Assembly: GCF_003945595.2 (NCBI RefSeq)
Contig: NW_024104096.1
Coordinates: forward strand, 1,359,501 to 1,423,500
Direction of reading: 5' to 3'
Source: Pipra filicauda
Lineage: Eukaryota; Chordata; Aves; Passeriformes; Pipridae
Length of the DNA stretch: 64,000 nucleotides
The stretch's first letter is position 1. Every line of letters starts with the position of its first letter. The notes beneath the pieces are model-generated. The model was not told the origin of the DNA and did not search any database. It saw only the letters and a list, made by a program, of their open reading frames with translations. The position numbers and the translations under genes are program-made. This document shows, piece after piece, positions 1 through 12,135 of the stretch.

Positions 1-1749
1 TTAAATCCTGCTGAATGCAAAGTGGCATCATGCTGGAAAGGTCACCTCCTTGTCTTTTCCGGGAACTGGAACATTGTGAGGGTTTCTGGCCTGGTTTAGG
101 CCTGTGCATAAATATTGGTAGATGACTGTAGTTCCCTCTCAACCCTTACTGAACAACTGTCCCCACTATTCTTAAAATTCTATTGATTTTCTTTTAGAAG
201 CAAAGGCCTATATTTGCATTGAGATGGAAAATGACTGTCTTCTCTACGGGTAGTTCTCCAAACCTGTAGGATGATCTTGTCCTGTGTGAAAAGATGAAGT
301 GTGTTACCTCTGTTTTGTTGAAATTGCTGTCTGGAGTTCTGACACCTACAAGATTTTTGTTCAGGAGGCAGTATTTTCTAAGCACAATGGAAATGGAACA
401 GAAGCCTGACTTGAAATATGCCAGTGAGATATTATTTTAGTCACGTTTTTCTTAGAAGCGTAATGCGTTTGGGTGAGAGACAATATTTTATTTGTCATCA
501 GGCTTAAACATTTCAGTGACACTTTTTTTTTTTTAACCTTACCAATATATCCTTTGTTACTGATGATCAGTAACTGTAGATAAAACCACTGTTTCTATTT
601 CATAGAAATCCTTGAGTCTCTTTTGCTGTGGTGACCATAATCAATGAAGCTACTGGATAGTGGTGCTCAGAAATCTGTTTGACAGTGATTACTTGTATTC
701 TTTTCTGTCTCCCATTTTGTCTCATTATGCTCTCATGCCATAAGACAGACTGTAAATCTTTCTGAGGCAATAACTTCCTTATACAATGTCTACTGTCTTT
801 TACATTATGTGACCGAGACTGCCAAGTGTGACCATTCAGATCCTTTCACACTGTAGCACTTCCAGTACTTCTTTCTCCTTGGCATCTTTGTTTTCATCTT
901 GTGATCTGAGGTTTGCACTTAACATGTGTCGATTTATCTGGCAAGGAGTTCTTAGGTCAATGTTACTTTTTCCTTGCTATGGGGCAGAGGCTATGGGGCA
1001 CATTCTACTGAACAGAGTGGTAGAAGCCCAAAGGTGACTTATCAGTGCTGAACTCTTGCACAGCAGGCCAATGAACCAGTTAAATTATGTCATTTTAATA
1101 GCTCAAGGGTATAACGAATGGCCTTGTAAATTCTACTGCTGACAAATTTTTTTTTCCACTTGCTTGTTTTTGTGAATTGATGGTCATCTTGGGTGTAACT
1201 ACTCTAATCCTATATTTTACAAGTGTTAGAACCATTTGTTACTGGAATTAGTAACTATAATAGAAAGTGGATACATCAGCTTTTTGAGATGCATTCAGCA
1301 GCAGGACTGATGAGCAGATTTTTATCTAAAGCATCACATTGAACAAAATATGACTAAACATAAATCCTGTCAGTGAGCGCTCAGTCAGTTGTACTGTCTG
1401 CACATCATTCCCTGCAGTAGTGTAATTTTTTTGTTGTTGTGGGGTTTTTTATTTGCTTGGGGTTTTAAAGCACATTGTTTAATTGTGTTCATGGCAAAAT
1501 TATTATATTTCTGTTACCTCGTGAAAAATGGTGTTCCCCATTGGAGCATTACATTAGGTGATGTGAACCCTGGAGTAGGTGCTTTACTGTTGTTGAATCT
1601 GAGGTGGAGAAATAACATTAGTGATCATATAAGTAGTATGCTTGGCATATTATAAAAGTCTGTGTTGGAAGAATAAATAAGAATGCTTCAAAGAACACAG
1701 TTGATAGGCTACTACTTAGTTGCTTAGTAAGGGTCTAATGAAAGAAATT

Positions 1750-1766
1750 TATATATATATATATAT
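1750..1766. repeat. (TA)n dinucleotide repeat
   Basis: Seventeen uninterrupted bases of alternating T and A. It is short and probably has no function beyond being a potentially polymorphic microsatellite. Confidence 0.8.
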
Positions 1767-4700
1767 GCATGTTTAGTTTGTATCCAGTAGGACATATTAT
1801 GGTTTGTTCCTTGCAACTCCAAAACATGAATTGCCTAAACCAGGGGAACAGTTAGTGCATTTCCCTCAGTCTGTTCTGGAGTTACCACCTTCATTTAGGA
1901 AAATGCAGGGTAATATCAATTACTTTCTTCCCCGCACTTTGCAAGCGAATATTGAATATTCAGTAACTTGGCAGGATATACTGTTTAAGTGATTATGATG
2001 CCAAGTCTTATGGCTATAAAGACTGAGTTTTTTAATATATATTTTAAGCAAGTATTAAGTGTGTACAAAAAGGGGATCTCAACTGCAAAGTAAAAGAACA
2101 TTTAAATGAATAATATAATTTATATTGGGTTTTGTAACTCTGTATGATGTTGGTTGAATCTCTATTTCTGCTTTCTAGTTAATCTGAATAAAAAATAAAA
2201 AATTGCAAACATTTCACTGAAAGATTTTAGTTTCCTTGTAACATTTTAGAACTCAATTTATAAGGGGTAATACAACTTTACCTTTCTTTGTGGAAAAATT
2301 GCTTGAATAGGTCGAGTTTTCAAGGCTTTTGGATTGAATTTGAGTTCTTGCATGTTAACTATAAATGTTTATATAACACAGACAAGGTGACTAAATATTG
2401 TTAACTAGAGTTTTGAAATGTTATTTTTCAAATTATGTGGAAATGTTTTCATAATCTATATACAGTTAGATATTGCTTTATGTTTGTATTAAACTTCCTT
2501 AGTTTTCTTAGAAGCTTTTTAAACAAGCCTAAAAAAATTCACCTTTTGTCCAGTGAACTTCCGAAACCTATGAAAATAAAATGTGCTACAGTTGGTAATA
2601 AGAAAAGCGTATGAAAAGTTGATGTGTGTCCTCTGTGGACATTCCAAGAACAGCAATAACATAAGAAAACATTCCCCTTTTTGTTCAGTAAGGGAACACA
2701 ATAAATCCAGCTTAGTTTAATACTATCCAAAATTCACTGGAAAGATCAAAAAAGAGAGTGGAATTAAAATAAAATGCCATTAAGAATTAGTACTAGTAGC
2801 CATGCTGTGCATAGCATGTCTGTGTCTATGGGCATAGACAAATTTACCCTATTCTTCCATCCTACCTACATTTTATATTGTCTTATTTGTTTTGGTTTAT
2901 TTCATATTTTTATTAAATCCAATATACGGAAAAAAATTACTGAAAATTTTTTTTCTAGTTCTCTGTGCATCTGTGTTGTCAGTCATGTTGTTCTTGGCAG
3001 CATTCCAGCACCAAGCTGCAAAGGAAGTAACACTTGCTATTTACAGTTTTTTTATTCTTTTGCAAAGTGATCATTTTACTTTAGCGCGTGACCATATTCT
3101 TCAGATTTCCTATATTTTGATTTTTTTTTTTAAGACTTTATTGAGAATGCAAGTGGGATTGCATCACAGCAGAAGCTGCTAGGAGCTAAAGACTGCTCAG
3201 TGAGCATTTAGAGCATGCTGTATGTGATCATTCATGTGCACCATCATGACATATTGAGCATGTCCCAAGCCAAACTTTCATAATACTTTTTTGAAGTTGT
3301 TTTTACTGCATTGGATTGGGATACGGGAGTGAGACAAACTTGGTTTCCTGGTGTTCTTAGTAATAACCCCTGCTGCAGGTGCTAGAACAGAGTGAGCGAG
3401 CCCAGTTTAAAACAGTGCTGGCATTTTACCCTGTATTTATTCAAAGCTGTGCTTCCATTGGCTTCAGCTTTAGTTGGCAATGCTTAGCAATCCTGTGCAA
3501 CCAAATCCAGGCACAGAATGAAACACAGCAATGACCACAGTGAAGAAGTTTGCATTGATAGCAAAGTTGTTTTAGCTGTTCCCTAGGATCTCATCTCGTT
3601 CTTCTGATCAAAATACCACGTGTTATGTCTAGAAAGAATCTAGTAAGCAAAAGTGCTGAGACTTCTGTGACCCTAACTGGAGGTTTGGTATTCTGGGAAC
3701 ACTTAATATTTCAGTAAGTGGAAGCCATCTTATTGCTCAGCAGAGTTGGGTTGCATTGTGCCACATAGTGGTGCAGAAAGCTTAAAAATCTAGGGCAGCA
3801 TGAAAATGTAGAACACTGAAATAAATTACTGAAACTGAAATACTGTTGAGAATATAGGAAGCTTGGAAGCTTAATAGGAAGTCAGTTAACAGATGAACTG
3901 AAATATGTAGACACAGGAAAATGTATCTTGGAAAGGTCCAGGTACCTGAGGCGTGTTACATGGTTAAGCATTTTGAGTATGGATGATAGCCAGGCTCAGG
4001 CAACATGGGTTAGATTGCTGACATGCATTCTCAGGATAAAACTTTTCACCTTTCAACTGTACTTCAGTAATTAAGGGTCAAGTGCCTCTGCTGCCATAAT
4101 CCTCTGCAGAGACAGAAGAAAATGGTGCAGCTTCAGTTTTTGGAACAAGGTGCATGTTCTTCATGTCTCTGCCATGGGATATGTCAGTAATTTCCTTTTT
4201 CAGTTCACAGGCCTACCTGTTCAAGCTGAAGGACTTAGTGAGGAAATCAGGCTGTATTAAGATCCACTCAGCACCTGTAATGGCTGTAACTGTAGACTTG
4301 GTCTTGGCATTGTCATCCATAATATTTTTTTTCCTCATTCTTTATCTTTCTCTCTCATCAGTAAAGACATGGTTTGTGTATCTATTGGGAGGGAACTGAG
4401 GTAGTGCTGGGTATGCCCTGCCCTTACATGCCCGTGCTGTGAGTCTGAAAGCCTACTACATTACAGGGTACAACAAATGGGAAAAAGTTCTTTTTATTTC
4501 AAATGTTACACATACTTGTCAGTTACATACTTCAGGTACTGCTGAGTAACCTTTGTTTCATAATTAAGATAACTTTCAGAATGTCTTTTCCCCTCTTGGA
4601 ATTTGCTGATGCACTGATTAAAACTCAGCCATCTCCTGGAATAAGCAACACAAGCATCTGTCCTGGAGATAAACAGACCTCTTCAAAGCAACGTTTTGAT

Positions 4701-6781
4701 TCATTCCTGGAGTTGGTTCATTATGTGTATTGGATGGAGACTGGAGACCTCTGAATAATTATTATGGTTGAATAAATAGAGACTAGCATAATACATATGC
4801 ACAAAAGTATAAAGTTGAGGTAAAATGCATATTGTATTTTCTCATTTTAGTGTCTTGACTCTGCAGTTATTTTTGGCAGTTAATCTCTGGGTTTAGTTTT
4901 TTTAACAGATTATAGACACTGTGTTTTGTGACATTTTTCACTATGTACATGTACACTTTGAGGAAGTCTATGTCATGGACGAATGTAGAGATTACAACCA
5001 AAGCCTGGAATTTGAAGTTTTGGGAACCATTTCTTCTCTAAGAGCTGTTGTTACTGAACGTTTTCTTTCTTCCAAGATTGGAGTATTGTAAAAACCAAAA
5101 TATGCTGCTGTATCCACTAGTAGCTAACAAGTAGCTGTCTGTACACAGCAAAAGTACAATCCAACAGGGGCAGCCTGGACTTAATCTTTCACTGACTTAA
5201 TGATTATTGTGTACCCAAAGGCAGTGCCTTGTAGCTGGAGATTTCTCTTTTACCATAATGTAGTTTATCTAAGTAGGTCTTAGGAGCTTTGTATTCTCTA
5301 GGAAGATATCCCAGGAGATTTTTCAGACTTGCTGATTTTTCAAACTTCAAGTTATTTACTATGCTTTGTCATTGTGTATTTTATATATATTTCGATTGTC
5401 ATTCACAATCCTAGTCTCAGAACTTCCTTGCAAAGTTCTCATGTGCTATTAAGGACATTTATGAATTTTTTTTGTTGTTCAGATTGTTTGGCAGTAGGTT
5501 TGTGGCCTGTGGAAACAATGCAAAAGCCAAATCCGGGAGATGGAACAGTATCAATTCACAAAACCAGGAGAACCTGTTCATGCTGAGAAATGAGGAAACA
5601 TAATCGTGTGTGTGGGTGTACAGAAGCACCAATTTTCTTGGGAGAAATTGCTGAATTTAGGAAACAATCTTCAAATCTGCTGAGTACAAATGAGTTACTA
5701 CTGAAATGAAAGCTACTAAGAAAAATGGTAGTAGCCCTTTTATTCAGGAGCTAGAATGTTAGCCCTGACTTGTTTGTTTTATCACCCACACTACAAAATC
5801 TGTAGTCAGCATGCATTATACTTATGTACGTGCCACAACATACTCATAAAATCTGTTGTGTCTAAAATTTCCTTTACTAGATTTATCTTGCTCAAGTACT
5901 ATAATGGGAAGTGTTATAATTTCCTAGGCAAAGGGTTTTGATTAAATTGATCTTCCTGCATCCAATGTAGCTCTAATTTCATCTAGAAAATATATTGCAG
6001 GTTTGTACGCCCCTTAAAAGGGGGCATTCTAACAAACCTGCCCTGCCTAGCCTTGTCTTGATGCTACGATTTTTTCTCACTTTTTTCATATGTGTCCATG
6101 TGCACAGCTCCTTGGGAAGTTTTAGAACAAAGTGGGGCCTCCCAGGGATTTGCTGCTGTAGTACCATAGTTAAAATATAACATTCATACGTTAATAAAGG
6201 ACAATTAAATTCAGTTTGTAGGCTGTGTCCTCTTCTGAACTCACACCTTCTGTCCTCTAAGACTATAATCTCAGGAATGCTTAAAGCTGGAATAAATTAT
6301 TACTGTGGCAAAAGCAGCAGTGCTGCCCTTTTGCTCTCCAGTGTTGGTTTTGCCAGCTCAGCTCTGCTACAGCTGTGTAGTAAGCCCGATCAGGGGACTG
6401 ATCTGACTGAAAAATACTTCCCTACCCCTACTTAGGATATAAGATGAATGTTTGCTTTCATATTTTCTCTTTAAAAAGATGTCATAGTTGGGTGTTGAAA
6501 CATCTGACCTCCTTATGTATACACAGTACGTGTATTTTAAAAAAGCAAATAGAAAAAGGCACAAAAATTCTTGCTTTGAGAGAATGATGCAGATTCTACT
6601 TAATAAATTTACTAATATATCACAAGAGTGGAATTTTTTTACATCCAAGTTACGCTTTTTCTTTTTAATATAACCTTGCATTTCTGTTAAGAAAGTGAAT
6701 ATGAAATAAAACAAACTCTTCTTTCCTACTATATATTACTAAGAATTGGGTTGTTTTAACAGAAATAAAGTTTTCTTTTTT

Positions 6782-6855
6782 GAAAAAAAAACCAACCAAA
6801 CAAAACTCAAAAAAACCTGTTTGGGAGTTTTTGTTTGGTTTGTGGTTATTTTTTC
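6782..6855. repeat. Imperfect inverted repeat (hairpin-forming)
   Basis: Left arm 6782-6808 (A-rich, with an ACCAACCAAAC core) is almost the reverse complement of right arm 6825-6855 (GTTTGGTTTGTGG core). The mismatches are one extra T and a three-base bulge. The loop is about 16 nt. In the intronic transcript this would fold into a stem of roughly 26 pairs, mostly A-U and G-C. The arms may be a small transposon remnant or two converging low-complexity tracts. Confidence 0.6.
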
Positions 6856-8428
6856 CCCAGGATCTACTTAAGATTTCCTAGGCATACATTTTATTTTATA
6901 TTCCAATGTATTTATCCACTTGGATAGGTGAACAAGTACTTTTTAAAATACAGTATACAAATGTTGATGTTTTAAGCAGCTGTAGAAGACCTGAAAATCA
7001 TCAGCAATGAAACCTGAAATCAGTGAGCTCATTTGAACTTTAGAGCTTAGTATAGCTTCTAACAGAAATCAAGTATTATTATTTGAACATCATGTTCGAC
7101 TGCCAAAAAATGCTCAATGGATGAAATCAATATGTGAAGAAAACCATGCTAGTCCACTTACAGAAAATACAACATTGGCATGTTGGAGAAAGGAAGTTGG
7201 ATCTTCAGTTTAGAGTAGACCACTGTGGGAACATGAGATTTTTGACAACAAGCAAGCTTAATTTATACCTCATTCTCTCCCTTTGTTTTATTTAAAGACA
7301 ACCTAAGAACAAGAGGGTTCAAGAGAAATAATACTTAAGACAAAACTTTTATTACCTTTTCTATGCATATTTCTGCTTCTTCTCTGAGGATTTTAAATTT
7401 TATTCTTTCAAGCAAGAATATCTTCTAGTAACCAGCATGTGAAAAACATTGTTCAAGGAATTATGGGGGCATATTATAGTGAAGATTTCAGTTTGCACAG
7501 TAGAATATTATACCACTCCTTGTTAATTGTAGCATAAAGAAACACCGTTGTGTTTTTTTTTTTTTTAAATGGTAGTGATGGGAATAAGAAAAATAATGTT
7601 TTTTTAGAAAGAGACTGATTACAATGGCCATTCTGTTGTGTCGTGTTGTGTACAGTACACTAGGTACATGGACATTGGTAGATTGTTTCCTCCATGGGAT
7701 TGTTCCTGAACTTTGAAACTGGTTGTTCTAGTAGGCCTGCTAAAGATTGATTCTGGTTTTTTCTTTTCTTTTCCCCTTTCACTTATAAAACAGTAGCAGA
7801 ACTACAGCAAATCAAAAATGTGAGATTCAAACAATAAAGCCCTTGCTTGGTTTTTGAGAGCCCTACTGTGGAAGTGTTGCATATTCTAACTTGCCTGTTG
7901 TTTTTTTTTTCTTGCACCTAGTGTATTTTCCTTAAACCTGTGAGATTAATGTTAGACATTTGAAGAGTTGCTTGGTACTTTCTGGAACAAATATGCCTGC
8001 TGGCATCTTGAGCATTGCTTTTGCTCTGATATTAAGGTAGCATAGTGACAGAAGGCAGGTGATGAAGCTGTAAACTAAAAATCTCTGAAACAATTTCACT
8101 TCTCCAATGTAAACGTTGATATTGGTTTATTTCTAAGTCCTTATTTAAATGGTAATATTTAAAATTACCTATTGTTTGTATGCGTATTTTTAGAAATGTT
8201 AAAAGCCTCTCTGCATAGCTGAGGGGAATACTGGGGAAAGCAGCAGCTGCAAAATGAAGGATATGGTTTTAACAACTCTAGGCTTATATTTATTTTTTTT
8301 TTAATTATGAAAAGTTCTATCAAGAAGAAATTTGAATTGGATACTGGAGTTTATATAACAAGAAATGAGCCTGTGCTAGAAAATTATTTTTTCAATAACA
8401 CTTATTCTTTCGTTTTTTTTTCTTCTAG

Positions 8429-8588
8429 GACCGGAATAGGCCCTATGACACTTTTAACTTGCACTCTTTGGAAAATTCCTTAATGGATATGATAAGGACT
8501 GATCATGAGCCTCTGAAAGGTAAACACTACCCTCCCAGTGGCCCACCAATGAGTTTCGCTGATATAATGTGGAGGAATCATTTTACAG
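8429..8588 (+). CDS. CPEB3: CPEB3 exon: linker region with alternative 23-residue segment
   Basis: This 160-nt exon begins in phase 0 with GAC CGG AAT AGG (residues DRNRPYDTFNLHSLENSLMD) and ends ACAG|GTTAGG, in phase 1. The acceptor is a T-rich tract followed by TCTTCTAG. The text matches the CPEB3 linker upstream of the RRMs. The CPEB4 equivalent, as I recall it, reads differently (SSLIDIMRAEN), which favours CPEB3 over CPEB4. An internal AAAG|GTAAAC at 8519/8520 is a credible second donor. Its use would remove exactly 69 nt (23 residues, starting KHYPPSG), matching the 23-residue optional segment described for mouse Cpeb3. The region is expected to be disordered and to modulate regulation rather than bind RNA directly. 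This is the first coding exon in the window; the start codon is upstream. Confidence 0.95.
8516..8525 (+). promoter_or_regulatory. CPEB3: Internal alternative 5' splice site
   Basis: AAAG|GTAAAC fits the donor consensus well, arguably better than the distal ACAG|GTTAGG at 8588/8589. Both cuts leave the reading frame in phase 1, so either joins correctly to any of the three following exons. The 69 bases between them encode 23 residues. A 23-residue alternative segment is known in mammalian CPEB3; the location of the boundary here is my inference from the sequence. Confidence 0.75.
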
Positions 8589-10231
8589 GTTAGGAATATT
8601 CATATGTCCATGCTTGCTTGGTGTTAAACAAAAATCAGCTTTTCAGTATTGCTCTAAACTTTTTGCTAATGAATGAGTTTTCAGTTATGTAAAACTTCTA
8701 TTTTCCCATCTAAATATAATCTTCTTTACTTTAGGAAGATAAGGTGAAATATGTATACTTTTATTGTAAGTGTACAATCATAATATCTAACTGGCATATC
8801 TGAAACATGGGCTTGTGTATCAGCAAATTGCACAACTGGGTCTCTTGCTGCAGTCACTTCAAAAGATGTGTAGTGCGACTGGAGTCCAGTTGTTATGTTC
8901 AACATCTTGTTCAAAGTTTATACTACACTTGTATGGATTATCATCTGTTATACAGGGTTCTAAAACAACCACTGTATCAGGATTACTCTCTACAGTTGTT
9001 CAGGTTTCTTTTAAACAAATTTATCTTAATTTGGATTTCAAATTGTTAGGGGGAGCCAAAAGATATTAGATGTTATTAAGTGCTGAAAAGTTTTGACTGT
9101 TAACGCTGTTAAAGTGTTTTTGTTCTACCAGGTGTAGCATTGGAGATGAAACCATTTCTAATACTTAGCTGGTAATGATTAGTGAAAGGTGTGGCACCAT
9201 TTCATTGAATAAATATTCCTGATCAACCTGCACATTCCTCTGTCTTAATCTTTCCTTAGTTATGTTTAAAAATAGATACACGTTCTTGCTGACGTGCATT
9301 CTTGGTGACTTTTAAGACTGAAGACAGTAGTAAGCCATGTACCAGGGAAGTATTGAACAAGAAATTGTTCCTAAACACTAAGAAATCAGGACACAGAGAA
9401 GAAAGTCAGTTGTGTATAGCACTTCCTATGCTAATGCTTGTATACATGCTTTTTGATGTCACAGTTGCCTCATTTACTCCCCTCCCGTATTACACGTGGA
9501 AAATATTTTTTCTAGGTCTAAGGTCGTGTGCCTCTTTTGCCATCTTTCTGGGTACAGAGTTTTTGTACAGCCATACTGAACTGGCTTCTGTACTCTCTTC
9601 TATCCTGTGCTTTCCACTGTTATGTTGAAATTTGCTGTGCTTTAATCATTATTCATCTGTCTAAAATGACAAGTACTGTCTCATGTCTATTTTGATCATA
9701 GACTTCCAGAATAAGGGTTAAACTGGAACTTGAAAAAACAAGCTCAGCAAAATTGAGATTTTTGCTGGATATGTGTTATATGTGGCTGGCATTAAAATAT
9801 AAAATAAAATCCAAATTGCTAGTTAATAGAGCTAAATATTTATTGTATCTTATTACAGTAAATATGATAATCTAGCTAAAAACTCCGATTTTTTTTTTTT
9901 AGTCAGTATTTACATAAAGATACAAATGGAGACTTGTTTTTTAAAGACTGAATTTCCATGTGAATCTGTGTGGAAAAAATGAGAAAGATGGTATCAGAAG
10001 TTTTATTGGATTGGATATTAATTGTAAAGTTTAAGTTGAACTTTTCCATTTGCCAGTGGGACCAGTAGCTTTACACTTTCTCTTAACAAATGTGCTCTTT
10101 CTAACTATTTAATTTTCTCATTCACTGCTGCTCAGCTGCTTTGGCCTTCCTGCCGTGTTAATTACCTCACTTCCAGTTCAGTAACTGTTGGAGATATTAG
10201 TTATCTCTCTGTGTCTCTGCGCAGCTGCTTT

Positions 10232-11110
10232 TTTGTTTGTTTGTTTGCTTTCCTAATGATATAGTTAATTCCCTGTCTTGCTTTTCTTTTTTCCTCTTCC
10301 AGGAAGGGCTTACTTTGGTAGTCTTCAGCCTTGGCCTGACCTAGTGTGCACTTTCCTCTCTACTCCTGCTTTCACACTATGCAGCATGACTGGCAATATT
10401 CATAGGAGTGGCTGTTTCATTTTCCCTTGCAGGAAGTGTCTCCTTCCTCTGTGTTAAATGAATATATGTTACTGTTTTAGCTGAATCCTTTTCATAAAAA
10501 CCGTTTTTCTGCAAACATCGATCCATTCCTCAAGTCATTTTCTTGTTGCGTTTTCGCTGTTGCTTTTTCTGTGAAAATTGGTCTTGCCTCTTCTCCTGTA
10601 CATCCAACTTCTTGCTTTTTCTCTACCAAAGATGCAGAAGGTTTAGAGCTGCTGTCCTTCTCTGTACCTTCCTTGCATTTCGCTTAATGTTGTCTCCTAA
10701 ATTCACTTGATTTTTTTCTTATTTATCCCACTCTTCTCTGGCTCTCCCCCTTAACGTAGCAGGACATTTTAGTCTGTTATGACCTTGAGAAAGTCATCAA
10801 TTATGCTTGCTTTTGCTTGTTTCTTAAGTCATTCTCACATTTTCATTTATTTTCATCTTGAAGCTTTTTGAATATATTGGTTATGTGCTTCAGCTTGATT
10901 TTTTTCAGTTCCTTATAGACATTCCTGTGTGATTGCCTCTTGTGCAAAATTTCAGCCACTTTTTCTGGAATCTTATTGACTTAACCAAATCTTGGACCTA
11001 GTTCCTCTTCATTTTACAACCTCTGTCTTTCATAGTAAACAGGGTGTTTTTCCCTTTAAATCTTTCCTTCCTCTTGCATCTGTGACTTTCCTCTCTTAGA
11101 CTTCTGCAGG
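10232..11110 (-). pseudogene. Possible degenerate retrocopy or old retroelement, unidentified
   Basis: The + strand is strikingly pyrimidine-rich here, so the minus strand is purine-rich. Read on the minus strand it gives Lys/Glu/Gln/Ser-rich, protein-like text in pieces. An open run of 63 codons ends at the stop 10494-10492 (contains KDSSSKPSASLVEKKQEV). A second piece in another frame follows (contains KETLPARENETATPMN). Upstream pieces near 10.8-11.0 kb include VAEILHKRQSHRNVYKEL. Stops and frameshifts separate them. No intron signals, poly(A) tract or target-site duplication were established, and I do not recognise the parent gene. Alternatives are an ancient LINE fragment or simple purine bias. 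Confidence 0.25.
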
Positions 11111-12089
11111 TATTTCTTCTCTAGGTAGAAAGTAAAACAGCCACAAAAATCCTGATTTAAAATAAACAAAGAAAAATAATGAGATGGCTTTCAAATGACT
11201 TTTTTTAGTTGTTCAGCTTTTGGTAAATGAGCCTTTTTTTTTCAAACAATTGTAGCTAGCAGCACTTACACTTGCCATACCTTTACTATCCAAATTTTTA
11301 AATGGAAGGGGTGAAAAAATGAGTACCAAATCCTCTGATTTTGAAAATACAGAAAGATTTGATTCATGTCTTAGGGCTTCCAACGCATGTTACAAAGCCA
11401 GTGGAGCTATTTCAGGATCATTTCAACCTGCTACTGCCAACAGTCTTCATCAGATACTTATTTTTAGAAGTATTGTCTCTATATATTCACTAGTAAAGTA
11501 TTGCGTGTGGTTTATCTAAGTTTGAAACTTTGCTTGGAACATAGCCCCTCTTGGCCTATGTGCCCCCTCACATCCCAGCAGATACTTGAAACAAAAAAAT
11601 GATTCTCTTGGATGTAGGACAAGAGTTCTAGATTAGAATGTGAGTGGGAGGATTAGCCATAAAAGATTGTGATGTGAAGACCAAATTGAAATGGTTCTGG
11701 GATATTTTTGTTTTTATTTTGGGGTCTGTGTTCCTCATGCTCCGCATTGTTCAGAAGGAGGTAGGGGAGAAGCTTGGGGTGAGAAAGGAGGAGTCTATCC
11801 TCTTGTTTATAGTAGTTGAAGCTTCATACCCTTCTCTGAATCTGAGGTATAGTCAGACTTTGTCCTGCCGGCCATGGAAATAGAGTTTATTTCAAGATCA
11901 CCAAGGCAGGTCCCTTTTTTAAAACATGATCCACTTGGCCTTGAGGGGACATGTGATTAAGTGACTTTTTTGGGAGGGTGTTGCTTTCAAATGTGGAACA
12001 GAGAAAGTCTGATAGATTGTTAGTGCAGCAGAAACGAACTGATCCTCACTCTTGCAATATTGAATTACTTACATTGAGCGAGTGCTAAC

Positions 12090-12135
12090 CCAGTCTGATG
12101 GGCAGACTGGCTTGGTGCTCTCCAGCCAGGAGAGC
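12090..12135. repeat. Two adjacent short perfect hairpins
   Basis: CCAGTCTG (12090-12097) pairs perfectly with CAGACTGG (12103-12110) across a 5-nt loop. Six bases later, GCTCTCC (12117-12123) pairs with GGAGAGC (12129-12135), also across a 5-nt loop. Both stems are GC-rich compared with the AT-rich surroundings. No tRNA-like or known small-RNA fold was recognised. Confidence 0.55.

Larger units (their letters stand above)
1..8428 (+). other. Intron of CPEB3 (3' part), upstream of first visible exon
   Basis: No exon could be recognised here. All open frames are short (under 120 codons), lack family resemblance and are not bounded by coherent splice sites. It ends in a good polypyrimidine tract and AG at 8427-8428. 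By homology to vertebrate CPEB3, the exon further upstream should be the large one coding for the Gln/Pro-rich N-terminus, which is outside the window. Contents seen are a short TA repeat near 1.75 kb, an imperfect inverted repeat at 6.8 kb and several T runs. No promoter, tRNA or other gene was seen. Confidence 0.8.

Noticed and set aside
3165..3176. 12-base match (CACAGCAGAAGC) to the start of the mammalian CPEB3 ribozyme
   Set aside because: The matching flanks and the distal pairing strands of the ribozyme fold are absent. The local sequence is a small self-complementary AGCAG/CTGCT hairpin, so a chance match is the better explanation.
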